A stretch of 57,919 nucleotides of DNA from RGDT01 sp964630925. Lineage in GTDB: Bacteria > Planctomycetota > Planctomycetia > Gemmatales > Gemmataceae. Shown here piece by piece: positions 16,891-24,142 of the stretch; positions within the stretch are counted from its first letter, which is position 1; each line of letters starts with the position of its first letter. The position numbers and the translations under genes were made by a program. Where the stretch lies: positions 1 to 57,919 of the forward strand of contig CAZVZK010000062.1 of NCBI GenBank assembly GCA_964630925.1, written 5' to 3'. Below the pieces are notes generated by a model. That model was given only the letters and a program-made list of their open reading frames with translations. It was not told where the DNA came from and ran no database searches.

Positions 16891-18380
16891 AGCAGAAGCG
16901 TTCCTGGAGGGGCCGTCTGCGCTGGGGCCTCGCCTTCCTCGGCGCGGGCCTGGCGCTGTGGTGGCTTCTGACGCCCGGCAAGCGCCCGCTGCCCATCGAC
17001 GCGGCGACGACGTGGGTGACCGGGCCGCTCGACGAGGACGGGTACGTCGATTTCGTGGCGGCGCTCAACGCCCATCACGCCGTGGCGGCGGACGACAACG
17101 CGATGGTGTTGTTGTGGGACGCCATCGGCCTGAGGCCAGAGGGCCACCCCGTCGCGGCGGATTTCTTCCGCCTGATCGGCCGTGCGGCGCCGGGCGAGGA
17201 TGACGGCTTCGTCCAGCTCGATGCCTTCGCCCGGCGGTGTGGGGCTGACGATGCGGAGGCGAGCGAGGGCCTGGAGGCGCTCCAAGAGGGTCCGTGGCGC
17301 GTCGAGGATGCGCCCGCCGCCGCCGAGTGGCTGGAGGAGAATGGGCCGGCGCTCGCCCGGGCCGTGGAGGCGAGCCGGCGGCGGCGGTACTACGCGCCGC
17401 TGATCGTGTCACACGACGCCGGGGTTTCGTTGAGCATGATCTCCGCGCTGTTGCCGTGGGTGCAGACGACGCGCGAGCTGGGCCGGGCTCTGGTGGTCCG
17501 GGCGATGGCGCGGGCCGGCGTGGGGGACATTGACGGGGCGTGGCAGGACCTCCTGGCGTGCCTGCGTCTGGCCAGGCTGATGACCCAGGGGTCAACCGGG
17601 ATCGAGGGGCTGGTCGGCTGGGCGCTGGAGCGCATCGCCAATCGCGGCATGCTGGCGCTCGTGCGGCACGCGCGCCCCGACGCGGCGCGCCTGGAGGCGA
17701 TGCTGCGGGACCTGCGTGCGCTGCCGCCCCCGAACCCCCTGGCGGACAAGATCGACTGGGGCGAGCGGCTGATGTTCCTCGACGTGGCGCAGCTGACGCA
17801 CCGGCACGGGTCGAACTACCTGCAGGTGATCGCGGACGGCAAGGTGAAGGAGCCGCACCTGCTGGGGGGCGCGGCATCGGACCTCGGCGAGACGATGCGG
17901 GAGGGCAACGCGCTCTACACCCAGCTCGCGGAGGCGCTGCGGGCCACGACACGCGCGGAGCGCGTGCGGGGCGTGGACGCCGTCGCGGACGAGGTGGGCG
18001 CGATCAAGATGGGGGCCGTCCACTGGACCTCACTGTTTTGGCTGCATCTGGGCGGCCCGCGTGGCCGCGGGCCGCGCGTCGGGGCGCTCGTGATCGGGCT
18101 GATGGCCCCGGCGGGGATGATACTCCTCGACGCGGAGGACCGCAACCGTCAGGGGCGCGAGATGCTTCTCGTGGCGATCGCGCTGGAGGCGCACCGGCGG
18201 CGGGCGGGTGCGTACCCTGCGGGGTTGGCTGCGCTCGGGCCTGTGCCGCGCGACGTGTTCGATGACACGCCGCTCCGCTACAGCCGCGAAGGAGATGGGT
18301 ACGTCCTGTGGAGCGTCGGCGTCGATGGGCGGGCCGAGCCCGGTGCTGATGACCTGACGGTGCGAATGCCGGGAGGGTGA
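16887..18380 (+). CDS. Tandem exported family, paralogue 6 (membrane-anchored)
   Basis: 497 residues, function unknown. The ATG overlaps the stop of copy 5. A basic N-terminus (MKQKRSWRGRLRWG) is followed by a hydrophobic anchor LAFLGAGLALWWLL. The N-module is DEDGYVDFVAALNAHHAV with DDNAMVLLWDAIG. The middle has LLPWVQTTRELGRALVVRAM and WQDLLACLRLARLMTQG. The C-terminal module is eroded: FSGK is replaced by FDDTPLRYSREGDGYVLWS, and the loop reads VGVDGRAEPGADDLTVRMP. If the tail binds a metal in the other copies, binding may differ here. It is last in the array and ends 4 bases from the convergent Uma2 gene, leaving no room for a separate terminator. Confidence 0.85.
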   Translation: MKQKRSWRGRLRWGLAFLGAGLALWWLLTPGKRPLPIDAATTWVTGPLDEDGYVDFVAALNAHHAVAADDNAMVLLWDAIGLRPEGHPVAADFFRLIGRAAPGEDDGFVQLDAFARRCGADDAEASEGLEALQEGPWRVEDAPAAAEWLEENGPALARAVEASRRRRYYAPLIVSHDAGVSLSMISALLPWVQTTRELGRALVVRAMARAGVGDIDGAWQDLLACLRLARLMTQGSTGIEGLVGWALERIANRGMLALVRHARPDAARLEAMLRDLRALPPPNPLADKIDWGERLMFLDVAQLTHRHGSNYLQVIADGKVKEPHLLGGAASDLGETMREGNALYTQLAEALRATTRAERVRGVDAVADEVGAIKMGAVHWTSLFWLHLGGPRGRGPRVGALVIGLMAPAGMILLDAEDRNRQGREMLLVAIALEAHRRRAGAYPAGLAALGPVPRDVFDDTPLRYSREGDGYVLWSVGVDGRAEPGADDLTVRMPGG

Positions 18381-18383
18381 GCG

Positions 18384-19079
18384 TCAGGGCGACGCGCGGG
18401 AGGCCAGGTCGGCGACGAACGCGGCGTGCGCCGGCGAGGCGATCCCCTGTTGCAGGACAGCCAGGACGCGGGCCATGTCGCGCCGCGCCAGGGCGTCGCC
18501 GTCGAGCCACAGGCCGGGGAAGACACGCGAGCGCAGGATGCCGTCCTCCGACGGCGGCAGGGGCGCGTACTCGCCGCCGTCGAGGGCGAACCACTCGACG
18601 CGGTCCTGGAGGACGAGCCAGATGAGGTACTCCTGCACGCCGTTATCGCGGTAGAGGCGGAACTTCGCCCCCCGGTCGAGCCAGGCGCTCGTGGCCGCCA
18701 CCTCGGTGATCAGCTCCGGGCCGCCGACGATGAAGCCGTCCTCGGAGAGGCGCGTCCGCCCGCGTCGGCTCGGCTGGATGAGCAAGGCCACGTCGGATTG
18801 GGGCATGCTCTCCCCCTCCAGGCGGAGGCTGCTGTTGTCGCCGCCCTCGACGCCCGGCGTCGCGGCGGCGTAGACGCCGAGCCAGGTGACCGCCTGGAAA
18901 TGTGGGCCGCCGTGTTGGTCCTGTCGCACGGGGGAGGGCATGTGGACGACTCCTTCGATCAATTCCGCCTTCCGCACCTCGGGCATCGCGTCGTAGCGGC
19001 GCTCGAACTCCTCGCGCGTCAGGCGGTCGCCGTCCCGCAGCGGCGGGGGCGCGGGGCGGGTGGTCGGCGGGCTGCTCAT
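18384..19079 (-). CDS. Uma2 family (DUF820) PD-(D/E)xK-fold protein
   Basis: 231 residues. It begins MSSPPTTRPAPPPLRDGDRL followed by the family opening LTREEFERRYDAMPEVRKAE and LIEGVVHMPSP. MPQSDVALLIQP provides the conserved Asp, and GPELITEVAATSAWLDRGAK and LYRDNGVQEYLIW follow. In the usual pattern this central region is P-D-hhhEhh-x-S with a later lysine and EYWhVD. Uma2 proteins are predicted endonuclease-fold proteins found in large numbers in cyanobacteria and planctomycetes; their biological role is unsettled. It is convergent with the paralogue array and divergent from the TIM-barrel gene at 19166. Confidence 0.85.
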   Translation of the reverse strand: MSSPPTTRPAPPPLRDGDRLTREEFERRYDAMPEVRKAELIEGVVHMPSPVRQDQHGGPHFQAVTWLGVYAAATPGVEGGDNSSLRLEGESMPQSDVALLIQPSRRGRTRLSEDGFIVGGPELITEVAATSAWLDRGAKFRLYRDNGVQEYLIWLVLQDRVEWFALDGGEYAPLPPSEDGILRSRVFPGLWLDGDALARRDMARVLAVLQQGIASPAHAAFVADLASRASP

Positions 19080-19128
19080 GTGGTCGCCTCCTTCATCGGG
19101 TCATGATACCACATCCGAGGCCGCTCCC

Positions 19129-19134
19129 TACAAT
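19129..19134 (+). promoter_or_regulatory. Possible -10 element (TACAAT)
   Basis: TACAAT lies 31 bases before the ATG at 19166. The same hexamer stands 33 bases before the ATG at 20865, and related hexamers precede several other genes here. No clear -35 element is visible. Confidence 0.4.
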
Positions 19135-19165
19135 CACCCGCACCCCCATCCCCACGAGGTAAACC

Positions 19166-20110
19166 ATGCTCTCCCGCCGCTCGTTCCTGACCGCATCCGC
19201 CGCGATGTCACTCGGGGCCCTCACGGGCTCCCGCTCGCCCGGAGCGCCGGTTCGGGCCGACGACACCAAGAAGCCGCTGTTCGACATCAGCCTCGCGGAG
19301 TGGTCGCTGCACCGCACGCTGCGGGCCAAGGGCGCCAAGATCACCAACCTCGACTTCCCCGCCGTGGCGAAGAAGAACTACGGCATCTCCGCCGTCGAGT
19401 ACGTCAACCAGTTCTTCAAGGACAAGGCCCGCGACGAGAAGTACCTCTCCGAGCTGAAGAAGCGGTGCGACGACAACGGCGTCAAGAGCGTGCTGATCAT
19501 GTGCGACGGCGAGGGGAACCTCGGCGACGCCGACGAGAAGAAACGCAAGCAGGCCGTCGAGAACCACCACAAGTGGGTCGAGGCCGCCAAGTACCTCGGC
19601 TGCCACTCCATCCGCGTGAACGCCTACAGCACCGGCAGCTTCGAGGAGCAGATGGAGCGAGCCGCCGACGGCCTGCGGAAGCTGTGCGAGTACGGCGACA
19701 AGCACGGGATCAACGTCATCGTGGAGAACCACGGCGGGCTGTCGAGCAACGGCGAGTGGCTGGCCGCGATGATCAAGAAGGTCGATCACAAGCGGGCCGG
19801 GACGCTGCCCGACTTCGGCAACTTCCGCCTGGGGAAGGACAAGGAGTACGACCGCTACAAGGGCGTCAAGGAGATGATGCCGTTCGCCAAGGGCGTCAGC
19901 GCCAAGTCCCACGACTTCGACGACAAGGGCGAGGAGACGCGGACGGACTACCGCAAGATGATGGCCATCGTGCTGGACGCGGGCTACCGGGGCTACGTCG
20001 GCATCGAGTACGAGGGCGGCAAGCTGAGCGAGGACGCGGGCATCAAGGCGACGAAGAAGCTCCTGGAGAAGGTGCGCGAGGAGCTGACGCCGAAGTACGC
20101 CAAGGGGTGA
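19166..20110 (+). CDS. Tat-exported sugar phosphate isomerase/epimerase-like TIM-barrel protein
   Basis: 314 residues of the xylose isomerase-like TIM barrel family (AP endonuclease 2 superfamily). The N-terminus MLSRRSFLTASAAMSLGAL is a twin-arginine signal, so the folded protein is probably exported. Barrel segments include ISLAEWSLHRTL, VKSVLIMCDGEG, CHSIRVNAYS, INVIVENHGG, GTLPDFGNFRL and YVGIEYEGG. The acidic and His residues in VENHGG, PDFGNF and GIEYEG are where this family binds a divalent metal. The substrate is unknown, probably a sugar or a derivative. A similar protein is encoded at 20865-21734, separated by a Uma2 gene on the other strand. Confidence 0.85.
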   Translation: MLSRRSFLTASAAMSLGALTGSRSPGAPVRADDTKKPLFDISLAEWSLHRTLRAKGAKITNLDFPAVAKKNYGISAVEYVNQFFKDKARDEKYLSELKKRCDDNGVKSVLIMCDGEGNLGDADEKKRKQAVENHHKWVEAAKYLGCHSIRVNAYSTGSFEEQMERAADGLRKLCEYGDKHGINVIVENHGGLSSNGEWLAAMIKKVDHKRAGTLPDFGNFRLGKDKEYDRYKGVKEMMPFAKGVSAKSHDFDDKGEETRTDYRKMMAIVLDAGYRGYVGIEYEGGKLSEDAGIKATKKLLEKVREELTPKYAKG

Positions 20111-20779
20111 TCAGCGCGTCTCCAGCGTGAACACCGGCTTGCCGTCGTCGCCCTCGTGGCGCGTCAGGCGGAACGACATGCCGAACACCTCCGACCGCGC
20201 CCAGCCGTCGCGTTTACGGGCGGCCTTGTAGCCCGACTTCCCCAGACGCAGGATGTCGAACCGGGGCGGTGCCTCTCGGGCGTCCACGAGCCAGTATTCG
20301 GGGACGCCCGCCTCGGCGTAGGCCGCCAGGAGCGTCACCGTGTCCTTGCGGACCGAGCTGCGGCTGACGGCCTCCATGACCATGTCCGGCGTGCCTTCCA
20401 GCTCGACGTCCCCTTCCGCCTTCCCCTCGACGAACCGCACCCGCCCCGCGCGGATCGCCTCGTCGGAGACGAACATCCCATCGGGCTGGTTGGAGATATC
20501 GGCCCCGGTGTTGCTGAGGTACGCGCCGTCCGAATAGTAGCGGCCGAGCCTTCGGGCGCGGATCAGGCCACCGACGACGATGGTGAATTCGGTCTTGATC
20601 CCGTTGTGCGTGTGGAGCTGCTCCTTGCTCATGTCCACCCACACCTCACCTTCGAGGAATGAGATCCTACCCTTCTCGGGGAAGTCGTCGTCGTCGCTCC
20701 AGCGCCGGAACGATTCGAGGTCGTTCACCCAGTCGGGGACGGTCACGACATCGGCATCGAGGAACACGCGCGTCGTCAT
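20111..20779 (-). CDS. Uma2 family (DUF820) PD-(D/E)xK-fold protein
   Basis: 222 residues. The CAT at 20777-20779 gives the start MTTRVFLDADVVTVPDWVND. The family core is recognisable: RISFLEGEVWVDMSKEQLHT, NGIKTEFTIVVGGLI, QPDGMFVSDEAI, DMVMEAVSRSSVRKD, LAAYAEAGVPEYWLVDARE. The Glu and Ser in MEAVSRSS and the Glu/Asp in EYWLVD are the usual conserved positions. The sequence differs strongly from the Uma2 protein at 18384-19079, so the two are not a recent duplication. It is convergent with the TIM-barrel gene at 19166 and divergent from the one at 20865. Confidence 0.85.
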   Translation of the reverse strand: MTTRVFLDADVVTVPDWVNDLESFRRWSDDDDFPEKGRISFLEGEVWVDMSKEQLHTHNGIKTEFTIVVGGLIRARRLGRYYSDGAYLSNTGADISNQPDGMFVSDEAIRAGRVRFVEGKAEGDVELEGTPDMVMEAVSRSSVRKDTVTLLAAYAEAGVPEYWLVDAREAPPRFDILRLGKSGYKAARKRDGWARSEVFGMSFRLTRHEGDDGKPVFTLETR

Positions 20780-20825
20780 GCGGCCACCTCCGTTGCCCGG
20801 CATCGTACCTGCCCTCCCCCGTCCA

Positions 20826-20831
20826 TACAAT
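20826..20831 (+). promoter_or_regulatory. Possible -10 element (TACAAT)
   Basis: TACAAT lies 33 bases before the ATG at 20865, the same hexamer and nearly the same distance as at 19129. No obvious -35 element. Confidence 0.4.
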
Positions 20832-20864
20832 GCCGACACTCTCCCCACACCACGAGGCCTCTCC

Positions 20865-21734
20865 ATGCTCCGCCGTGACTTCCTCGCCGCCTCCGCCGCC
20901 GCGTTCGCCGGGGCCGCGCTCGCCGCGCCCGCCAAGGCCGTCAAGCTCAAGAAGGCCGTCAAGTACGGCATGATCGGCCCCGGCAAGACGCCGACGGAGA
21001 AGTTCAACGCCATCAAGAAGTTCGGCTTCCAGGGCGTCGAGATCGACAGCCCCTCCGGCCTCGACCTCGACGCCGTCGTCCAGGCCACCAAGGACACCGG
21101 CATCGTGGTCCACGGGGTCATCGACTCCGTCCACTGGCGCGACACGCTGTCGCACCCCGACGAGAAGGTACGCGATAAGGGCCTCGCCGCCCTGCGCGGC
21201 GCCATCAAGGACGCCCAGAAGGTCGGGGCCGATACGTGCCTGCTCGTCCCCGGCGTCGTCAACAAGGACGTGACCTACGAGCAGTGCTGGGAGCGTTCGA
21301 CGGCGGAGGTGAAGAAGGCCATCCCCGACGCCGAGAAGGCCGGGGTCAAGATCGCCATCGAGGTGGTGTGGAACAACTTCATCACCAAGCCGGAGCAGCT
21401 CGTCAAGTACGTCGATCAGTTCGAGTCGAAGTGGGTCGGCGCCTACTTCGACGCCTCCAACATGCTGAAGTACGGCGTGCCGGCGGCGACGTGGATCAGG
21501 AAGCTCGGCAAGCGCATGCTGAAGTTCGACTTCAAGGGCTACCGCGTCGAGAAGGGCGACATGAAGGGCGCCTGGGTCGGCGTCGGCGAGGGCAGCGAGG
21601 ACTGGCCGGAGATCCTCAAGGCGTGCGCCGAGGTCGGCTACGACTCCTGGGCCACCGCCGAGATCGGCCGGTGCGACGAGAAGCAGCTCAAGGACCTCTC
21701 GGAACGCATGGACCGCATACTCGCGCTGAAGTGA
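20865..21734 (+). CDS. Exported sugar phosphate isomerase/epimerase-like TIM-barrel protein
   Basis: 289 residues. It starts MLRRDFLAASAAAFAGAALA, a signal with two arginines (Tat-like). The body is a xylose isomerase-like TIM barrel: AIKKFGFQGVEIDSPSG, GIVVHGVIDSVHWRDTL, ADTCLLVPGVV, VKIAIEVVWNNFI, WVGAYFDASNM, RMLKFDFKGYR, and a C-terminal SWATAEIG. IEVVWN, YFDASN and FDFKG mark probable metal and substrate positions. Similar hydroxypyruvate isomerase-like enzymes are plentiful in planctomycetes and are thought to act on sugar derivatives; the substrate here is unknown. The ATG at 20865 was chosen because it opens the signal; an open stretch of about 95 codons upstream carries no conserved sequence. 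Confidence 0.85.
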   Translation: MLRRDFLAASAAAFAGAALAAPAKAVKLKKAVKYGMIGPGKTPTEKFNAIKKFGFQGVEIDSPSGLDLDAVVQATKDTGIVVHGVIDSVHWRDTLSHPDEKVRDKGLAALRGAIKDAQKVGADTCLLVPGVVNKDVTYEQCWERSTAEVKKAIPDAEKAGVKIAIEVVWNNFITKPEQLVKYVDQFESKWVGAYFDASNMLKYGVPAATWIRKLGKRMLKFDFKGYRVEKGDMKGAWVGVGEGSEDWPEILKACAEVGYDSWATAEIGRCDEKQLKDLSERMDRILALK

Positions 21735-21758
21735 TGCTCCCTGGGGCCAAGGACGACA

Positions 21759-22703
21759 CTACGGCCGACGCGGCACGGCGGCGAGCCTCCAAACGCGCAC
21801 GTCGCGGCCCATCCCGGCGACGGCGAGGCGCCCGCCGTCGGGCGAGTACGCGACGGACAGCACCTCGTCGGGGTGGTCGATCTGGGCCGACTCCTTCCAC
21901 TTCGCGGTGTCCCACAGCTTGACCGTGCCGGGCTTGCCCCAGTCGCCGCCGCCGCTGGCGAGCGTCTTGCCGTCCGGAGAGAAGGCGACGGCCCACGCCT
22001 CGCCGTCGTGGGCCTTGCGGGCGGCCAGCTCCTTGCCGGGCTCCACGCCCCACACGACGACGGAGCCGTAGCGCACGGCCGCCGCGACGGTCTTGCCGTC
22101 CGGGGACAGGGCGGCACAGCGGATCTCGCGTGGGTCGGCCAGCGCGAACGACCTCAGCTCCCTGCCCTTCGCCACGTCCCACAGCCGGGCCGTCCCGTCG
22201 GAGCTGCCGGACAGGAGCCGCTTGCCGTCGGCGCCGAAGGACAGCGAATTGACCCAGGTCTTGTGCCCGGTGAGCGTCGCCAGCGCCTCGCCCTTCTCCG
22301 GGTCGATCAGGCGGATCGCGCCATCCATCCCGCCCGCAGCCACTGTCTTGCCGTCCGGCGAGAGGGCGACGGCCAGGACCGCCCCGCGCTGCTTTGACAG
22401 GACGCGGGGGTCGCCCCTTCGTTTCGGCGGCCAGAGACGCACCGTGCCGTCATGGCTGCCAGTCAGGATGCTGTCGCCCGGCCCGAAGGCGACGGCGCTC
22501 ACCGCCGCCTCGTGGCCCTTCAGGGCCTCGCCGGCCTTGCCGTCGGCGGCCCACCAGCGGGCGGTGCGGTCGGCGCTGGCCGTCGCCAGGCCCTTGCCGT
22601 CGCGCGAGAACGCCACGGCGGCGACCCAGTCCGTGTGCCCCGTGAAGACGCGGGGCTTCTCGGCGTCGGCGTGGGCGGCGAGCAGGAGCAGGACGGGGAG
22701 CAT
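21759..22703 (-). CDS. Secreted WD40 repeat protein
   Basis: 314 residues with a signal peptide (MLPVLLLLAAHADAEK) and about seven WD40 repeats that span the rest, enough for one beta-propeller. Each repeat shows the blade pattern: VFTGHTDWVAAVAFSRDGKG, LKGHEAAVSAVAFGPGD, LTGHKTWVNSLSFGADGKRL, DGTARLWDV, VAFSPDGKTLASGGG, TVKLWDTAKW, LSVAYSPDGGRLAVAG. No catalytic domain is attached. It is probably a periplasmic scaffold or binding protein. It is divergent from the prenyltransferase-repeat gene at 22758, 54 bases away, and convergent with the TIM-barrel gene. Confidence 0.88.
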   Translation of the reverse strand: MLPVLLLLAAHADAEKPRVFTGHTDWVAAVAFSRDGKGLATASADRTARWWAADGKAGEALKGHEAAVSAVAFGPGDSILTGSHDGTVRLWPPKRRGDPRVLSKQRGAVLAVALSPDGKTVAAGGMDGAIRLIDPEKGEALATLTGHKTWVNSLSFGADGKRLLSGSSDGTARLWDVAKGRELRSFALADPREIRCAALSPDGKTVAAAVRYGSVVVWGVEPGKELAARKAHDGEAWAVAFSPDGKTLASGGGDWGKPGTVKLWDTAKWKESAQIDHPDEVLSVAYSPDGGRLAVAGMGRDVRVWRLAAVPRRP

Positions 22704-22757
22704 GGATCACCTCCGCGCCGGTGGCTGCGGGGCGCCGGCAGGGATAGGATAAGCCCC

Positions 22758-23732
22758 ATGATCCCGAACGCCATCCTCCTCCTGCTCCTGCCCGCCGCCG
22801 ACCCCACGCCCGCCGAGGTCATCGCCGGCGTCGAACGCTTCTTCAAGAAGACGGCGAGCGACGACGGCTCGTTCCGCCCCGGCGTCGATCCGAAGTACCG
22901 CGGCATGTCCGACAGCGCCGCCAGCGACCTCGCGCCCGTGGCCTACGCCGTCGTTCTGTCGCGTACCTTCGGGTGGGGGCTGCCGCACGAAGAGAAGACC
23001 AAGAGCTTCCTGCACGGCAGGCAGGGCAAGGACGGCGCGTTCGTGAACGTCGGCGGGACGTATGACCCGAAGTCGCCGGACGCCCGCGCCTACAACACGA
23101 CGATGGCGCTCATGGCGCTGCGCGCCCTCGGCGAGAAGCCGAGGCACGACCCGCTGCCGGTGTTCGCGGCCGTGCTGGAGGAGGATTACAAGAAGCTGCC
23201 GATGTACATGACCAGCTTCTTCCCGCTGGCCTACCTGTGCGCCGGCAAGGCGATCCCCGCCGACGCCGACAGGAAGATCAAGGCCCTCATGGTGCAGGAC
23301 GAGGACGGCTACATCCACGGCCACGTCGCCGCGACCTTCCACGCGGCGCACTACTATCGCCTCATCGGGGAGAAGACGCCGAAGGCGGACAAGATGGCCG
23401 CGCGTGTCCTGCGCGACCAGTTACCCGACGGCGGGTGGATGCGCAACATGCCGTCGCGTGACCGACACGCGACGTTCGACGCGGCCTTCATCCTGCGCCA
23501 GCTGGGCAAGGGCGACAAGGCCGAGAAGGCGCTCAAGCGGGCGGCGGCGTGGGCGTTGAGCTGCCGCAACGAGGACGGGGGATTCGGGCACTACCCCGGC
23601 AGCCCCTCGGACGCGGATGCGTGCTACTTCCAGATGGGGGCGCTCGTCCTCGCCGGGTGGCTGGAGCCGGCGAAGACGGCGCCGAAGGACGGGCGGCTGG
23701 TGGGCTGGGGGCACCTGTTCCCGGTGCGGTGA
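22758..23732 (+). CDS. Prenyltransferase/squalene oxidase repeat protein
   Basis: 324 residues. A short hydrophobic start (MIPNAILLLLLPAADPTPAE) may be a signal. The rest is built of alpha-alpha barrel repeats of the prenyltransferase beta-subunit/terpene cyclase superfamily: RQGKDGAFVNVGGTYDPK, YNTTMALMALRALGEK, VQDEDGYIHGHVAATFHAAH, LPDGGWMRNM, CRNEDGGFGHYPGSPSDADA and YFQMGALVLAGWL. The Q/DG-GG-F motifs are the repeat hallmark. Bacterial proteins like this usually lack the prenyltransferase zinc site, so no reaction is assigned. TAGGAT stands only 7 bases before the ATG, so the transcript could be nearly leaderless. Confidence 0.8.
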   Translation: MIPNAILLLLLPAADPTPAEVIAGVERFFKKTASDDGSFRPGVDPKYRGMSDSAASDLAPVAYAVVLSRTFGWGLPHEEKTKSFLHGRQGKDGAFVNVGGTYDPKSPDARAYNTTMALMALRALGEKPRHDPLPVFAAVLEEDYKKLPMYMTSFFPLAYLCAGKAIPADADRKIKALMVQDEDGYIHGHVAATFHAAHYYRLIGEKTPKADKMAARVLRDQLPDGGWMRNMPSRDRHATFDAAFILRQLGKGDKAEKALKRAAAWALSCRNEDGGFGHYPGSPSDADACYFQMGALVLAGWLEPAKTAPKDGRLVGWGHLFPVR

Positions 23733-23743
23733 GGGCCCGGATC

Positions 23744-24094
23744 ATGGAGACCCGCGCCAGAGCGATCGCGTCCTGTATCGTCCTCCTGATCTGCCTGGCG
23801 GGTTATTCATACGTCTGCTGGTTCCTCTACTATTCCCCGGATAGCCCGAGGAACAAGGAAGCCAGGAACCGATCGCTGGCGGAAGCACACATCCCGGCGG
23901 TGCGCCTCGTCCTGCAGAAGGATCCACGGTTTACCGACATTCGCCTCGTGGCCTACACGGGGCAGGGGGGCTGCCTCGGGGTATTCGGGAGGGTCGCTTC
24001 ACGGCGGGCACTGGCTGAGCTGAGAGCAGCAATCGAGGGCACAGCCCCACCGGCCCCCGTGTACTGGGAGGTCAGGATCGAGGATGGGCCCTGA
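23744..24094 (+). CDS. Small membrane-anchored protein with a BON-like segment
   Basis: 116 residues. The ATG at 23744 lies 12 bases after the preceding stop. One N-terminal membrane helix (ASCIVLLICLAGYSYVCWFL) is followed by a soluble domain: VRLVLQKDPRFTDIRLVAYT, GGCLGVFGRVASRRALAELR and VYWEVRIEDG. The alternation of a short helix, strands and a G-x-V turn is reminiscent of BON domains, but this is a weak inference. It is probably co-transcribed with the preceding prenyltransferase-repeat gene. Function unknown. Confidence 0.65.
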   Translation: METRARAIASCIVLLICLAGYSYVCWFLYYSPDSPRNKEARNRSLAEAHIPAVRLVLQKDPRFTDIRLVAYTGQGGCLGVFGRVASRRALAELRAAIEGTAPPAPVYWEVRIEDGP

Positions 24095-24142
24095 TTGTTT
24101 CCCCAACCGTCGTCGACGCGGCAGGATCCTCCTGACCTGGCC

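Noticed and set aside
8170..18380. The six paralogues as true pseudopilins
   Set aside because: They lack the prepilin peptidase motif (a short basic leader, Gly, then Phe-Thr-Leu-x-Glu) and are several times longer than GspG.
20580..20864. Upstream extension of the TIM-barrel gene at 20865
   Set aside because: It lies antisense to the Uma2 gene, and the signal peptide and TACAAT element support ATG 20865.
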